Of a DNA stretch of 64,000 nucleotides, positions 15,646 through 24,500 are shown piece by piece (within the stretch, counting starts at the first letter, position 1; every line of letters starts with the position of its first letter). The stretch covers positions 1,426,001 to 1,490,000 of the forward strand of contig OZ251994.1 of assembly GCA_965246925.1 (NCBI GenBank), in the 5' to 3' direction. The notes beneath the pieces are model-generated. The model searched no databases, was not told the DNA's origin, and saw only the letters and a list, made by a program, of their open reading frames with translations. The DNA comes from JANPPS01 sp965246925 (GTDB lineage: Bacteria; Pseudomonadota; Alphaproteobacteria; Acetobacterales; Acetobacteraceae). A program made the position numbers and the translations under genes.

Positions 15646-16791
15646 TCAGCGCGGCAGCAAATCCGTACTGCTTGCATAGGCCAGCATGGCCGGACCAATC
15701 GCGCCGTCATCGACGATTGGGGTGAGGTCGTCGAGCGCCCCGACCAAGCCCGGCTTGGTCTTGCTGGCTTTCAGCCGGGTTGCCCGGTCGCGCGAATAGG
15801 GCGCACACAGCGCCATGCCGCTACGCACCGCCGCCGCGTGGCGATCCAAGCCGATAGTATGCAGCGCCTCCGCGACTTCGGGGGCGATGTCGCCCGAATT
15901 GTTGAAAAAGAACTGCACGACGCTGCCGTTCAGCATCTCGGCGTTGAACAGGTTGACGGCATACAGCGTCGCATAAGGGTCCGGCGCGTCCGCCAATTCG
16001 GCCGCGACCGGACCGATCCTGAGTCGCAGCTGGCTGAGCAACCAGTGCATCCGTTCCTCGTCCGTCATGGCGGCCCGCGCCGCATCGAGCCAAGGCGCAA
16101 GCGCGGGCGTGCCGAGCGCCCATGTCTGGATGCCCGGCCAAAGCCGGTACATCGGGCCGAACTGGCGGCCGAGCGCCATCATCTGCTTGTCGAACGCGTT
16201 CAGGTCCGGAACGATCGACTCGGTCTCGCTGATGCGCTCCCGCGGTCCGTTCCAGGCGAAATGGTCTGCGCGACCCGCGTCGCTCGTTGAATAGGGTGTG
16301 CCGAACATCGCCATCGCCTCGGTAAAGATCGCGGCTTTTTCGGCGAACCCGGCTTCGCGCAGGGCATTGGCCACCTGTGGGGCGACCTGGCCATCCCAGA
16401 GATAGAAGAACTTGTGAAGACCATCGCCGTTGGACCCGTCCGAGCCGTCACTGAGCGGCTGGTCCGCGAGATAGCCCAGCCACGCAAGCGTGCGCAGCGA
16501 GGTGGGGGCATTCTCTATGCGAGAGATCGACTCTTCCGAGATCACTGGTAGGGACCAGGCTTCGGCCTTGGTCGCATCGGGTGCAGCGTCGCTGGGCCGG
16601 GCCGTTTCCGGCTGCAGCTCGTCATGCCGCAGCCCGGCCCGAATCGCGGCGGATAGCGGCATGACACGCAAGCGGGCCCAGTCATCCGCACCTGCAGCGG
16701 CAATTGAGGCTGCCCTATAAGCGACTCCGCCCGTCATTCCCGCCAGCGCCAGGCCTAAGACCAGCGTTCGTCGTTTCACATGCGTGTTCAT
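15646..16791 (-). CDS. Exported protein with two DMP19-like segments
   Basis: A 381-residue protein. ATG 16791 is preferred to the earlier start because it opens a signal-like N-terminus, KRRTLVLGLALAG, which resembles a Tat signal (RR) with a hydrophobic core. The mature part appears to contain two copies of the DMP19 (DUF4375)-type helical segment: one around FFYLWDGQVAPQVANALREAG, a weaker copy, and one around NGSVVQFFFNNSGDIAPEV, the classic motif. DMP19 proteins are poorly understood; a DNA-mimic role was described for one neisserial member, but export would not fit that. Function not assigned. Confidence 0.65.
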   Translation of the reverse strand: MNTHVKRRTLVLGLALAGMTGGVAYRAASIAAAGADDWARLRVMPLSAAIRAGLRHDELQPETARPSDAAPDATKAEAWSLPVISEESISRIENAPTSLRTLAWLGYLADQPLSDGSDGSNGDGLHKFFYLWDGQVAPQVANALREAGFAEKAAIFTEAMAMFGTPYSTSDAGRADHFAWNGPRERISETESIVPDLNAFDKQMMALGRQFGPMYRLWPGIQTWALGTPALAPWLDAARAAMTDEERMHWLLSQLRLRIGPVAAELADAPDPYATLYAVNLFNAEMLNGSVVQFFFNNSGDIAPEVAEALHTIGLDRHAAAVRSGMALCAPYSRDRATRLKASKTKPGLVGALDDLTPIVDDGAIGPAMLAYASSTDLLPR

Positions 16792-16829
16792 ACCTGCGTT
16801 TCCGGCTGACGACCCCGTTTCAAGTCGTT

Positions 16830-17087
16830 CTAAGACGGCAGGAGATATCCCTTGCCGGCCAAGCATGCACGCACCGCCGCCCGATATTGGAACGGCCTGC
16901 GGGCGGGGGAGGTGAACCAATCGAACCCGGTCTTGGCGTTGGAACGGTCGACGGACACAGCAGACGAGTCCCGGCAGCCCGACAAATCAGCGTTGTAGCC
17001 CGGCGCGTCGCGATTCGTGATCGCAGGCTCGTAAGCGCAGCCCGCAAGGGCGAGGCTCAGGAAGACCGCGGACAAGAGATGCTTCAT
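16830..17087 (-). CDS. Small hypothetical lipoprotein
   Basis: An 85-residue product starting MKHLLSAVFLSLALAGC, a clear signal with lipobox LAGC; the earlier in-frame ATG at 17105 only adds six residues. Two cysteine-containing segments follow, CRDSSAVSV and VRACLAGKGYLL, which could form a disulphide in the periplasm, and the C-terminal part resembles short proteins ending in a CLxGKGYxL motif. Residues after the lipobox (YEPAIT) have no Asp at +2, so outer-membrane localisation is likely. It lies 38 bases upstream of the DMP19-like gene and is divergent from the IMPase gene. Confidence 0.7.
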   Translation of the reverse strand: MKHLLSAVFLSLALAGCAYEPAITNRDAPGYNADLSGCRDSSAVSVDRSNAKTGFDWFTSPARRPFQYRAAVRACLAGKGYLLPS

Positions 17088-17225
17088 GACGCCATCGGAC
17101 CTCAACGGCTCGATCTGTCAAGGTAGCCCGGAACACCTAGAGCGTCCCCTCGGATGCGCCGGGCTGGCAGTGGCAAGCCGAGGGTGGTGAAATGCACTCG
17201 TCCGCGCACGATCCAAAGGACCGCA

Positions 17226-18008
17226 ATGCCCGCCCTAGAAGACCGCCTCGCCTTCGCCACCAAACTCACCCGCGCGGCCGGCGCCATGGCCCTCCGCCTC
17301 CGCCCCCCGCCCGGCGCCGCCCAAGGCACGCTCAAAGGCCGCCAGGACTGGCTGACCGAAGCCGACGGCGCCGTCGAGACCTACATCTCCGAACGCCTGC
17401 TATCCCGCTTTCCCGCGGACGGCTTTCAAGGCGAGGAAGCCGGACGCACCCGCACCGGCAGCCTGCGCTGGATCGTGGACCCCATCGACGGCACCAGCAA
17501 CTTCGCCCGCGGCGGCACCCGCTGGTGCGTCTCGGTCGGACTGATCGATGATACCCAGGCCCTGCTCGGCGTTTTATCTGCCCCCGCACGGGGCGAGCTT
17601 TATGCCGCCTGCGGTGCCGCCAGCGCTACCCTCAACGGCACGCCCATCCAAGCCGCCGATACCGCCAGCATGGACCGCGCCATGATCGAGGCCGGATGGT
17701 CCCCCCGGATCGACAACGCCGCCTACCTCGCGCTCTGCGGAAAGATCGTGTGCGCAGGCGCCATGCTGCGATCCGGCGGGTCCGGCGCGCTAGGCCTGGC
17801 CGAGGTCGCCGCTGGCCGCCTCGACGGCTACACCGAGCTGCATATCAACCTATGGGACTGCGCCGCCGCATTGGCCATCCTGGCCGGGGCAGGGGCCGTC
17901 ACCAACGCCTACCTCCCGGCGCAAGCGGCCACCGGCGGGCCGATCCTGGCCGCCGCCCCCGGCGTCGCCCAGTCCCTAGCCGCCCTAGCCGGGATCGCGC
18001 TGCCCTAA
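17226..18008 (+). CDS. Inositol monophosphatase family protein
   Basis: Mg-dependent sugar-phosphate phosphatase family (IMPase/CysQ-like), 260 residues. Metal-binding motifs are visible: GEE near residues 74-76, WIVDPIDGTSNFARG (signature with DPIDGT) and the C-terminal NLWDCAAALAI. ATG 17226 gives the usual N-terminus; the upstream ATG (17154) adds 24 atypical residues. The last 24 bases overlap the converging crcB gene. Substrate cannot be decided: inositol-1-phosphate, histidinol phosphate or PAP are all possible for this family. Confidence 0.9.
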   Translation: MPALEDRLAFATKLTRAAGAMALRLRPPPGAAQGTLKGRQDWLTEADGAVETYISERLLSRFPADGFQGEEAGRTRTGSLRWIVDPIDGTSNFARGGTRWCVSVGLIDDTQALLGVLSAPARGELYAACGAASATLNGTPIQAADTASMDRAMIEAGWSPRIDNAAYLALCGKIVCAGAMLRSGGSGALGLAEVAAGRLDGYTELHINLWDCAAALAILAGAGAVTNAYLPAQAATGGPILAAAPGVAQSLAALAGIALP

Positions 18009-18395
18009 CAGGGCCGCCGCATGGCCGAGCCAAACCGACCCCAGGCACAGCAGCACGGACGCACCAACGTTCATCAATGCCCGCTCCCACGCCCCCACCC
18101 GCAGCAGCTCCAGCGTCTGCAGGCTGAACGACGAAAACGTCGTGAACCCGCCGCACACCCCGACCATCATGAACGGCCGCACCCAATCCGCCGCCGGCAC
18201 ACGTCCGCCGGGCAAAGTGAGGGTCGCGACGAAACCGATGATGCAGGACCCCACGACGTTGATGCCGATCGTTCCCCACGGCAGCCGCTGGCTCCAAGGC
18301 GCCGCCCAGACCGCAATCCAATACCGCGCCACGCTGCCGATGGCCCCGCCCGCCGCCACCCAGACCGATGCTGACAAAAACTCGCCCTTCCACAC
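17985..18395 (-). CDS. crcB: Fluoride exporter CrcB/FluC
   Basis: Dimeric fluoride channel of the inner membrane. The 136-residue product has four hydrophobic helices, the GGAIGSVARYW motif, TIGINVVGSCIIGF with the conserved Asn, and GFCGGFTTFSSF-type signature (here GVCGGFTTFSSFS) lining the pore. The likely start is GTG 18395; no in-frame ATG fits. It overlaps the 3' end of the converging phosphatase gene. No fluoride riboswitch can be placed, because only 33 bases separate it from the divergent AI-2E gene. Confidence 0.93.
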   Translation of the reverse strand: MWKGEFLSASVWVAAGGAIGSVARYWIAVWAAPWSQRLPWGTIGINVVGSCIIGFVATLTLPGGRVPAADWVRPFMMVGVCGGFTTFSSFSLQTLELLRVGAWERALMNVGASVLLCLGSVWLGHAAALLGQRDPG

Positions 18396-18428
18396 GCAAA
18401 CATGAACCCTACCCGGCGTTGACGGACT

Positions 18429-20360
18429 ATGGACCAGACACCGCCGATCACCCAGCCCACCATCGCGGAACCGGAAACCGGTCAGACCGTGACGGCCAAC
18501 GCCTTCGGCCTACAGGTCGGCGTCGTCGTCATCGCCGGATTATACTTCGGGCGTGAGGTGCTGATCCCGATCACCCTGTCGATCCTGCTCTCCTTCATCC
18601 TAGTACCCATCGTCAACGTGCTGCGGCGCATCCGCCTAGGCCGCGTGCCGGCCGTGCTGCTGGCGGTGTTCGTCGCACTCGGCATCATCGTCGGCTTCGG
18701 CGCCGTCATCGCCTCGCAGGTGGCGCAGCTGGCTGGTGACATCCCAAAGTATGCCGAGACGATCGAGAAGAAGATCGACACCGTCCGCAGCTACACGACG
18801 GGCCGCCTCGAAGACCTCGCCAGTAAAGTAGGCCGGCAGTCGGCGCCCCCCGCACCGGGTAAGACCAACCTGCCCGTGGGCCAGGCCGCCCCGGCACCCC
18901 CGCCCGCGCCGGCGGCCGACAGCACGTCCACCTCACCGCTCGCCATGGCGGAGCGCTACCTCAGCCCAGTCCTGTCCCCGCTCTCGACCATCTTCATCGT
19001 CTTCATCGTCGCGATCTTCATCCTGCTGCAGCGTGAGGACCTTAGGGACCGGCTGATCCGCCTCATGGGTGCGACCGACATCCACCGCACGACCGCGGCG
19101 CTCGATGACGCCGGGCGCCGGCTCAGCCGCTATTTCCTGACCCAGCTGGCCATCAACGCCACCTTCGGCGCCGTAGTCGGCGCCGGCCTCTACTTCATCG
19201 GCGTCCCCAACCCCGTGCTATGGGGCATGCTGTCGGCCCTCATGCGCTTCGTGCCGTATATCGGCTCCTTCATATCCGCCGGCCTCCCCATCGCCCTCGC
19301 CGCCGCGGTGGACCCTGGCTGGACCATGGCGATCGAGGCCGCCATCCTCTACCTCGTGGTCGAATTGGCAGTCAGCCAAGCCATCGAGCCGCTGCTGTAT
19401 GGACACAGCACAGGCCTCTCCCCCTTTGCCGTGGTGGTTTCCGCCATCTTCTGGAGCTGGCTCTGGGGCCCGATCGGCCTGATCCTATCCATGCCGCTCA
19501 CCCTCTGCCTCGTGGTGCTCGGCGCCCACGTGGACCGGCTGGAGTTCCTGGAGATCATGCTGGGGGACCGCCCCGCGCTCACCCCCACGGAATCGTTCTA
19601 CCAGCGCATCCTGGCCGGCGACGCCGACGAGATGGAGGACCACGCCGAAACATTGCTGAAGGCCGAATCGCTCGCCGCCTACTACGACACCGTCCTGCTG
19701 CCCGGCCTCGCCATGGCGGCCATCGATTCGGACCGCGCGATCCTCAAGCCCAAGCAGCTCGAGCGCATCCGCGACACCTCGTTCACCCTCATCAAGGAGC
19801 TGAACAGCCACGACGATTTCGTGCCGGACACCAAGGCCGAGCACAGCCCCGTCACCGCCCCCGCCGCGCATCCGGAGGCCATGATCCTGTGCGTCGCCGG
19901 GCGCGGCACCCTGGATGACATCGCCTGCACCGCGCTGGCTCAGATCCTGAACAAGCACGGCCTGCCGTCCCGTGTCGTGCCGCACGGCGCGGCGTCCCGG
20001 GACACCGTCGCCGCGCTGGACGTCACGGGCGTCACCATGATCTGCATCTCCTACCTCGACATCACCGGCACCCCGTCCAACCTCCGCTACCTCATCAGCC
20101 GCTTGAAGCGCCGCCTACCCGGCGTCCCGGTGCTGGTCGGAATGTGGAAGGCTGGGGAGAACGCAGCCGAGGACGAACGGGCGCGCAAGCTGCTGGGCGC
20201 CGACATCTACGCGGCATCACTGCAGGACGCGGTGCGCGACTGCCTCCTGCAAACCGCTCACAACGCTCCGCCCTCGCCCCAGCCCGATCAGCCGCCGCAG
20301 GCCTCGCGGTTGACGGACAGGAACGCCTCGGACGCCGGGATGGTGCGGACCGGCGTGTAG
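18429..20360 (+). CDS. AI-2E family transporter with C-terminal extra domain
   Basis: Membrane protein of the AI-2 exporter (TqsA/PerM) family, 643 residues. Hydrophobic helices occur near 29-75, 80-100, 175-200 and from 240 to 370, with the typical PLSTIFIVFIVAIFILLQRED and FVPYIGSFISAGLPI segments. Unlike the ~350-residue standard members it has a further ~250 cytoplasmic residues. These contain a helical linker and an alpha/beta domain starting MILCVAGRGTLDDIA and ending KLLGADIYAASLQDAV, which looks like a Rossmann-type or B12-binding-like fold. The transported molecule is unknown. The 3' end overlaps the opposite-strand binding-protein gene by 73 bases. Confidence 0.88.
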   Translation: MDQTPPITQPTIAEPETGQTVTANAFGLQVGVVVIAGLYFGREVLIPITLSILLSFILVPIVNVLRRIRLGRVPAVLLAVFVALGIIVGFGAVIASQVAQLAGDIPKYAETIEKKIDTVRSYTTGRLEDLASKVGRQSAPPAPGKTNLPVGQAAPAPPPAPAADSTSTSPLAMAERYLSPVLSPLSTIFIVFIVAIFILLQREDLRDRLIRLMGATDIHRTTAALDDAGRRLSRYFLTQLAINATFGAVVGAGLYFIGVPNPVLWGMLSALMRFVPYIGSFISAGLPIALAAAVDPGWTMAIEAAILYLVVELAVSQAIEPLLYGHSTGLSPFAVVVSAIFWSWLWGPIGLILSMPLTLCLVVLGAHVDRLEFLEIMLGDRPALTPTESFYQRILAGDADEMEDHAETLLKAESLAAYYDTVLLPGLAMAAIDSDRAILKPKQLERIRDTSFTLIKELNSHDDFVPDTKAEHSPVTAPAAHPEAMILCVAGRGTLDDIACTALAQILNKHGLPSRVVPHGAASRDTVAALDVTGVTMICISYLDITGTPSNLRYLISRLKRRLPGVPVLVGMWKAGENAAEDERARKLLGADIYAASLQDAVRDCLLQTAHNAPPSPQPDQPPQASRLTDRNASDAGMVRTGV

Positions 20361-21484
20361 TAGTCCCAAGGCTCCTTGCTCTCGGCCGGCGTCTTGACCT
20401 GCCACAGTGTCTCGTCGAACAAGACCCGGCCATCGTTGCGGATGCTGGCGGGCTTGCCGAAATAATCCACCGGACGCTCCCGCATCGCGCGGTTCACCGC
20501 CACGGCCTCCGTCGTCCCCGCCGCGTCGATCGCCCGCAGGTAGTGCGTCACCGCCGTATAGATCTCCGCATGGTTCTTGCTCGGCATCATCTTTTGTTGC
20601 GCATAGAACCGCTCGGCGAACGCGCGCGCCCGGGCATTCTGGTTCCAGTAGAACCCCTCGGTGAAGACATACCCCTGGGTTGCCGGCAGACCGAGCGCGT
20701 GGATGTCCTGAACGTAGGTCAGGAACCCCGCCACGGTCTGCTTCTCCCGCAGCCCGAACTCGTTCGCCTGCTTCAGCAGGTTGACGAGGTCGCCGCCCAC
20801 GCTCGCCAGCGCCACCACCTTGGCGCCCGACGCCTGCGCCTGCAGCAGTAACGACGCAAAATCCGTGGCGCCGATCGCATGCTGGGCCGAACCCAGCACG
20901 TGCCCGCCCTGCGCCGTGATGATGGCCGTCGCCTCCCGCTCGAGCGCGAGTCCGAACGCCTGGTCCACGGTGATGAAGAACCAGCTATCACCGCCCGTCG
21001 CCATCAGCGCCCGGACCGTGCCGGCCGTCAGCGCATGCGTGTCGTCCGCCCAATGCGTACTGACGGGCGAACAGAATTTGGAGGTGAACTCGCTCGCCGC
21101 CGACGCGGTGATCATCACCGTCCGGTCCTTCTGCCGGGCTATCTCCTGCACCGCCAGCGCAATCGGCGTGACCGGCAGGTCGATCACCGCATCCACCCCG
21201 TCCGCATCGAACCAACGCCGCGCCACCGCGGCCGCCACGTCCGGCTTGTTCTGCGTGTCGGCGTGCACGATCTCGATCGGGCGGCCCCGCACGGTCCCGC
21301 CGAAATCCGCCACCGCCATCCGCGCCGCCAGCACCGAGCCCGGCCCGGCGCTATCCGCATACGGCCCCGTCTCATCCGTCAGCACGCCGATCCGCACCAC
21401 ATCCCCGCCCGGTGCCGCCGTTTGGCCAGCCGCCCCCAGCGGCAGCATCAGGCACACCATCGTCGCAAGCAGACGTCCAGTCAT
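20288..21484 (-). CDS. ABC transporter substrate-binding protein, Liv type
   Basis: Periplasmic binding protein of the branched-chain amino acid/amide family, 398 residues. A signal peptide (MTGRLLATMVCLMLPLGAAG) precedes the first strand VVRIGVLTDETGPYADSAG, and the conserved core includes ADTQNKPDVAA and GVDAVIDLPVTPIALAVQ. No permease or ATPase gene is adjacent, so it is an orphan; it may serve a transporter encoded elsewhere. Its 3' end overlaps the converging AI-2E gene by 73 bases. It is separated from tamB by 54 bases on the same strand. Confidence 0.88.
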   Translation of the reverse strand: MTGRLLATMVCLMLPLGAAGQTAAPGGDVVRIGVLTDETGPYADSAGPGSVLAARMAVADFGGTVRGRPIEIVHADTQNKPDVAAAVARRWFDADGVDAVIDLPVTPIALAVQEIARQKDRTVMITASAASEFTSKFCSPVSTHWADDTHALTAGTVRALMATGGDSWFFITVDQAFGLALEREATAIITAQGGHVLGSAQHAIGATDFASLLLQAQASGAKVVALASVGGDLVNLLKQANEFGLREKQTVAGFLTYVQDIHALGLPATQGYVFTEGFYWNQNARARAFAERFYAQQKMMPSKNHAEIYTAVTHYLRAIDAAGTTEAVAVNRAMRERPVDYFGKPASIRNDGRVLFDETLWQVKTPAESKEPWDYYTPVRTIPASEAFLSVNREACGG

Positions 21485-21538
21485 GACGAAACCCCTCGTG
21501 CCCGGCGAGCCCGGGCTTTCGTGCGACGTTAAAGCATT

Positions 21539-24500
21539 TTAATATTCAAACTGGTAGCTCAGCCCCACCGAGTTCGTCCCCGTCCCCGTCCCCGTCCCCG
21601 TCCCGACATCCGTCTCGAGCTTCAGCCCCTTGCTGATGTCGATCTGAACTGTGGCCCCGGTTTGCCCGCCTGTCGTTCCCTGTTTTGCGCCGACATAGAC
21701 GCCGTTCCCCACATACCGCCCCGCCTCCACCGTCGGTGCGCTGCTGGCCGTGCTGCTACCGCTTTGGCCACCCCCCACCGATAGCCGGTCCAGCCCCAAG
21801 CCCCGCCGCACGCTCTCGAGCGGATTGCCCACACCGCCGCCCGCGCCCGTAAGACTCGCCAGCGCCGCCGCGATCTCCGCCAGCTGAAACGGCCCGAGAT
21901 CCTTGCTGCTGCGCTTGAATAGCAAATACGCCAGCACCTCGTCCTGTGGCAGATCGGGCACGCTGCTCAGCTTAATTTTCGGGGCACTCGCATAGCCGCC
22001 GATCCCGAGCGTCGCCGTGACCCCGCCCGCCACGCTGTCGGCCGCAAAATCGAGCGTCGGATCGATCTTGCCCGTGACCCCCGTACCGTCGAACCCGACC
22101 TTTCCCCGCGTGAAACTCAGCGTCGTCCCGGCCACGCTGATCGTGCCCCGCCGCATCTCGAACCCGCCACCCACATCAGGCGCAGCACTATTGCCGCGCA
22201 GGTGCAGCGTCCCCCCCATCTCGGCATCCAGGCCGCGCCCGCGCACGAAGATCCCCCGCGGCGCCTGCACCGTCAGATCGAGCCCGGCCGTGGTGGCGGC
22301 CGCCGGCGCCGGCGGCTTCTGCCCGGGCCGCCGCACATCCAGCACCGCGACGCTCGCCGGCAGCCGGTCCGGGATCTGAATCTCCGCCCGCCGCACCGTG
22401 ATGGTCCCGCCCGCCACCGGCGCGGCCAACGTGCCCCGCACCGTCACATCCCCATCCAGCTCCGCCGTCAGCCGGTCCGACGCCAGCGGCCGCGCGTTGC
22501 GCAGCTGTATCGCGATATCGAGCGGTGCTGCCGCCCCCGACCCCTCCAATCCCAGCCCAGCCGAGCCGCTCAGCCCGATCGTCCCCGGCCCCGCCTGCCC
22601 CCGCACATCCTGGATCAGCAGCCGGTCCCCATCCGCCCGTAACGTGCCGTTGATCCCGCTGATCCGCAGGCCTTGCGTGAAGTCCTGGATATCGGCCCCG
22701 GCCAGCTGCACCGTCCCGCTCAGCCGCGGCTGCGCCAGCGTCCCAGCCGCCCCGCCATCGATCACCACCCGCCCCCGCGCCTGCCGCCCGGATGCGGTCA
22801 GGATCGGGTCCAGCAGCGCCAGGTCCAGCGCCCCCTGCGCCTTCAGATCCAGCGCCCCGGCCCCGATCGGCGCCCGGCCCGAAACATTCAGCCGCGCCGC
22901 GCTCCCGGCCAGCAGCCGTGCATCCACCTGCGCCGACCCGCCGTTCAGCACCACGTCGGCGTTGAGGTTGGCCGGCGGTAGCCCACGCCCCGGCCCAGAC
23001 CGCGCCCGCACCCCGGTCGCCGCGAGCTTGACCGTGCCCCGCGGTGCCGCCGGGCTCCCCTTCAGCACCGCATCCAGCCCCACCTGCCCGTCCGCTGCCG
23101 GAGCGAACGCCGCCAGCGTGTCCGCCGGCCCGCGCAACGACACGGTCGCATCCAGCGCCGGTGACAGCCGCCCCGCGACATCCAGCACCGCCTGCCGCAT
23201 CCCCAGCCGCAGCCGGTCCACCGACACCCCATCCGCCAGCTTGATCACCGCCGGCGCCAGCAGCCGCACCGTCTCCCCCTTCGCGACCGCCTGCAGCGTC
23301 GCCAGCTGCACCACCCGCTTCACCCCATCCACCGTCGCCGTCCCGCTCAGCTGCGTGTCGGTCCCACTGATCCGCAGCGCCCCGCTCGTGCGAACCGCCA
23401 GCGCATTCTGCGGCCCCGCCACGTCGAGCTTCAGCCCGCCGGACACCGGTCCGGCGCTGATGCCCTCCGCCACCAGCGCCGCATCCACCACGGGCCGCGT
23501 CGCCGGCTCCGCCACCCGCGCCTGCAGCGTCGCGTGCCCGGCCCGCCCCGCCGCACTCCCGGCATCGCGCGCCTCGAGCGTGAGCCGCACCGACCGCTCC
23601 TCCAGCACCGCATCCGCCACCACCGATCCGCTCAGCGCCTGCCCCACGAACGGGTCGAGATCCCCGAGCCGCCCAGCCCGCAGCTTCAGATCTCCCCGCG
23701 GCAGTACGGCGCCGGGCGCGAGGCTCAAAGCGCCCTCGGCATGCACGCTCTTCCAATCCGCCCGCTCGATACGCGCCTGCACGCCCGCGGCGCCCCGCGC
23801 CACATCCAGCGCTAAATCCACCGGCGCCCCCACCAGCGCCCCCTGGAGCGTAAGCCGCCCCGTCGGCGCACCCGGCAGCCCCGTCGCATGCGCCTTGAAC
23901 GTGAGCGGCCCCGTCGGCACCCCCGGTACCGTGACCGAGCCCCGCCCGGCCACATCGGCCACCAGCGCATCCAGCGCCCCCGTCACATTCCCATCGAGCT
24001 CGAGCGACCCCTGCAGCTGCGGCGCCAGCACCGCCAGCCGCGGCAACGCCACATGCAGCTTACCCTCGGCCGCATCGTCCCGCATTGTCCCGCCGCCAGT
24101 CACCCCCAGCGCCTGCCCTTGCAGGTTCACCCCGCTCACGATCGTCACCCCACCCGCCCGGTCCACCACGGCGGCCAGATGCGCATCCGGCCCCAGCAAT
24201 CCCTGGATCACGTTCGGCGCGCCCGGCAGCAAAGCGAGCACGCCGCCCAGCTCCAGATGCGACGCCCCGCCCTTCACCGTAATCGCGGCATGCCCCCGCA
24301 AATCCTGCGCTACTAACCGCGCGAACGGCGCGAGGTCCGGCAGATCGAGCCGCGCATCCACCAGCGCCGCCGCCGTATCCGCCGTCCCGGTCAAGCCAAA
24401 CAGCGGATGCGCCAGGCTGAACCGCGCCGGACGCGCCGCCTGATTGAGCTGCACGCCCGCATCCAGCACGAGCGGCGCCGCCTCCAGCAATCCCAAGGCC

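Noticed and set aside
18396..18428. Fluoride riboswitch upstream of crcB
   Set aside because: The gap to the divergent gene is only 33 bases, too short for the aptamer.
22398..24443. Ser/Pro/Ala-rich 681-codon frame on the plus strand
   Set aside because: Antisense shadow of tamB, low complexity.
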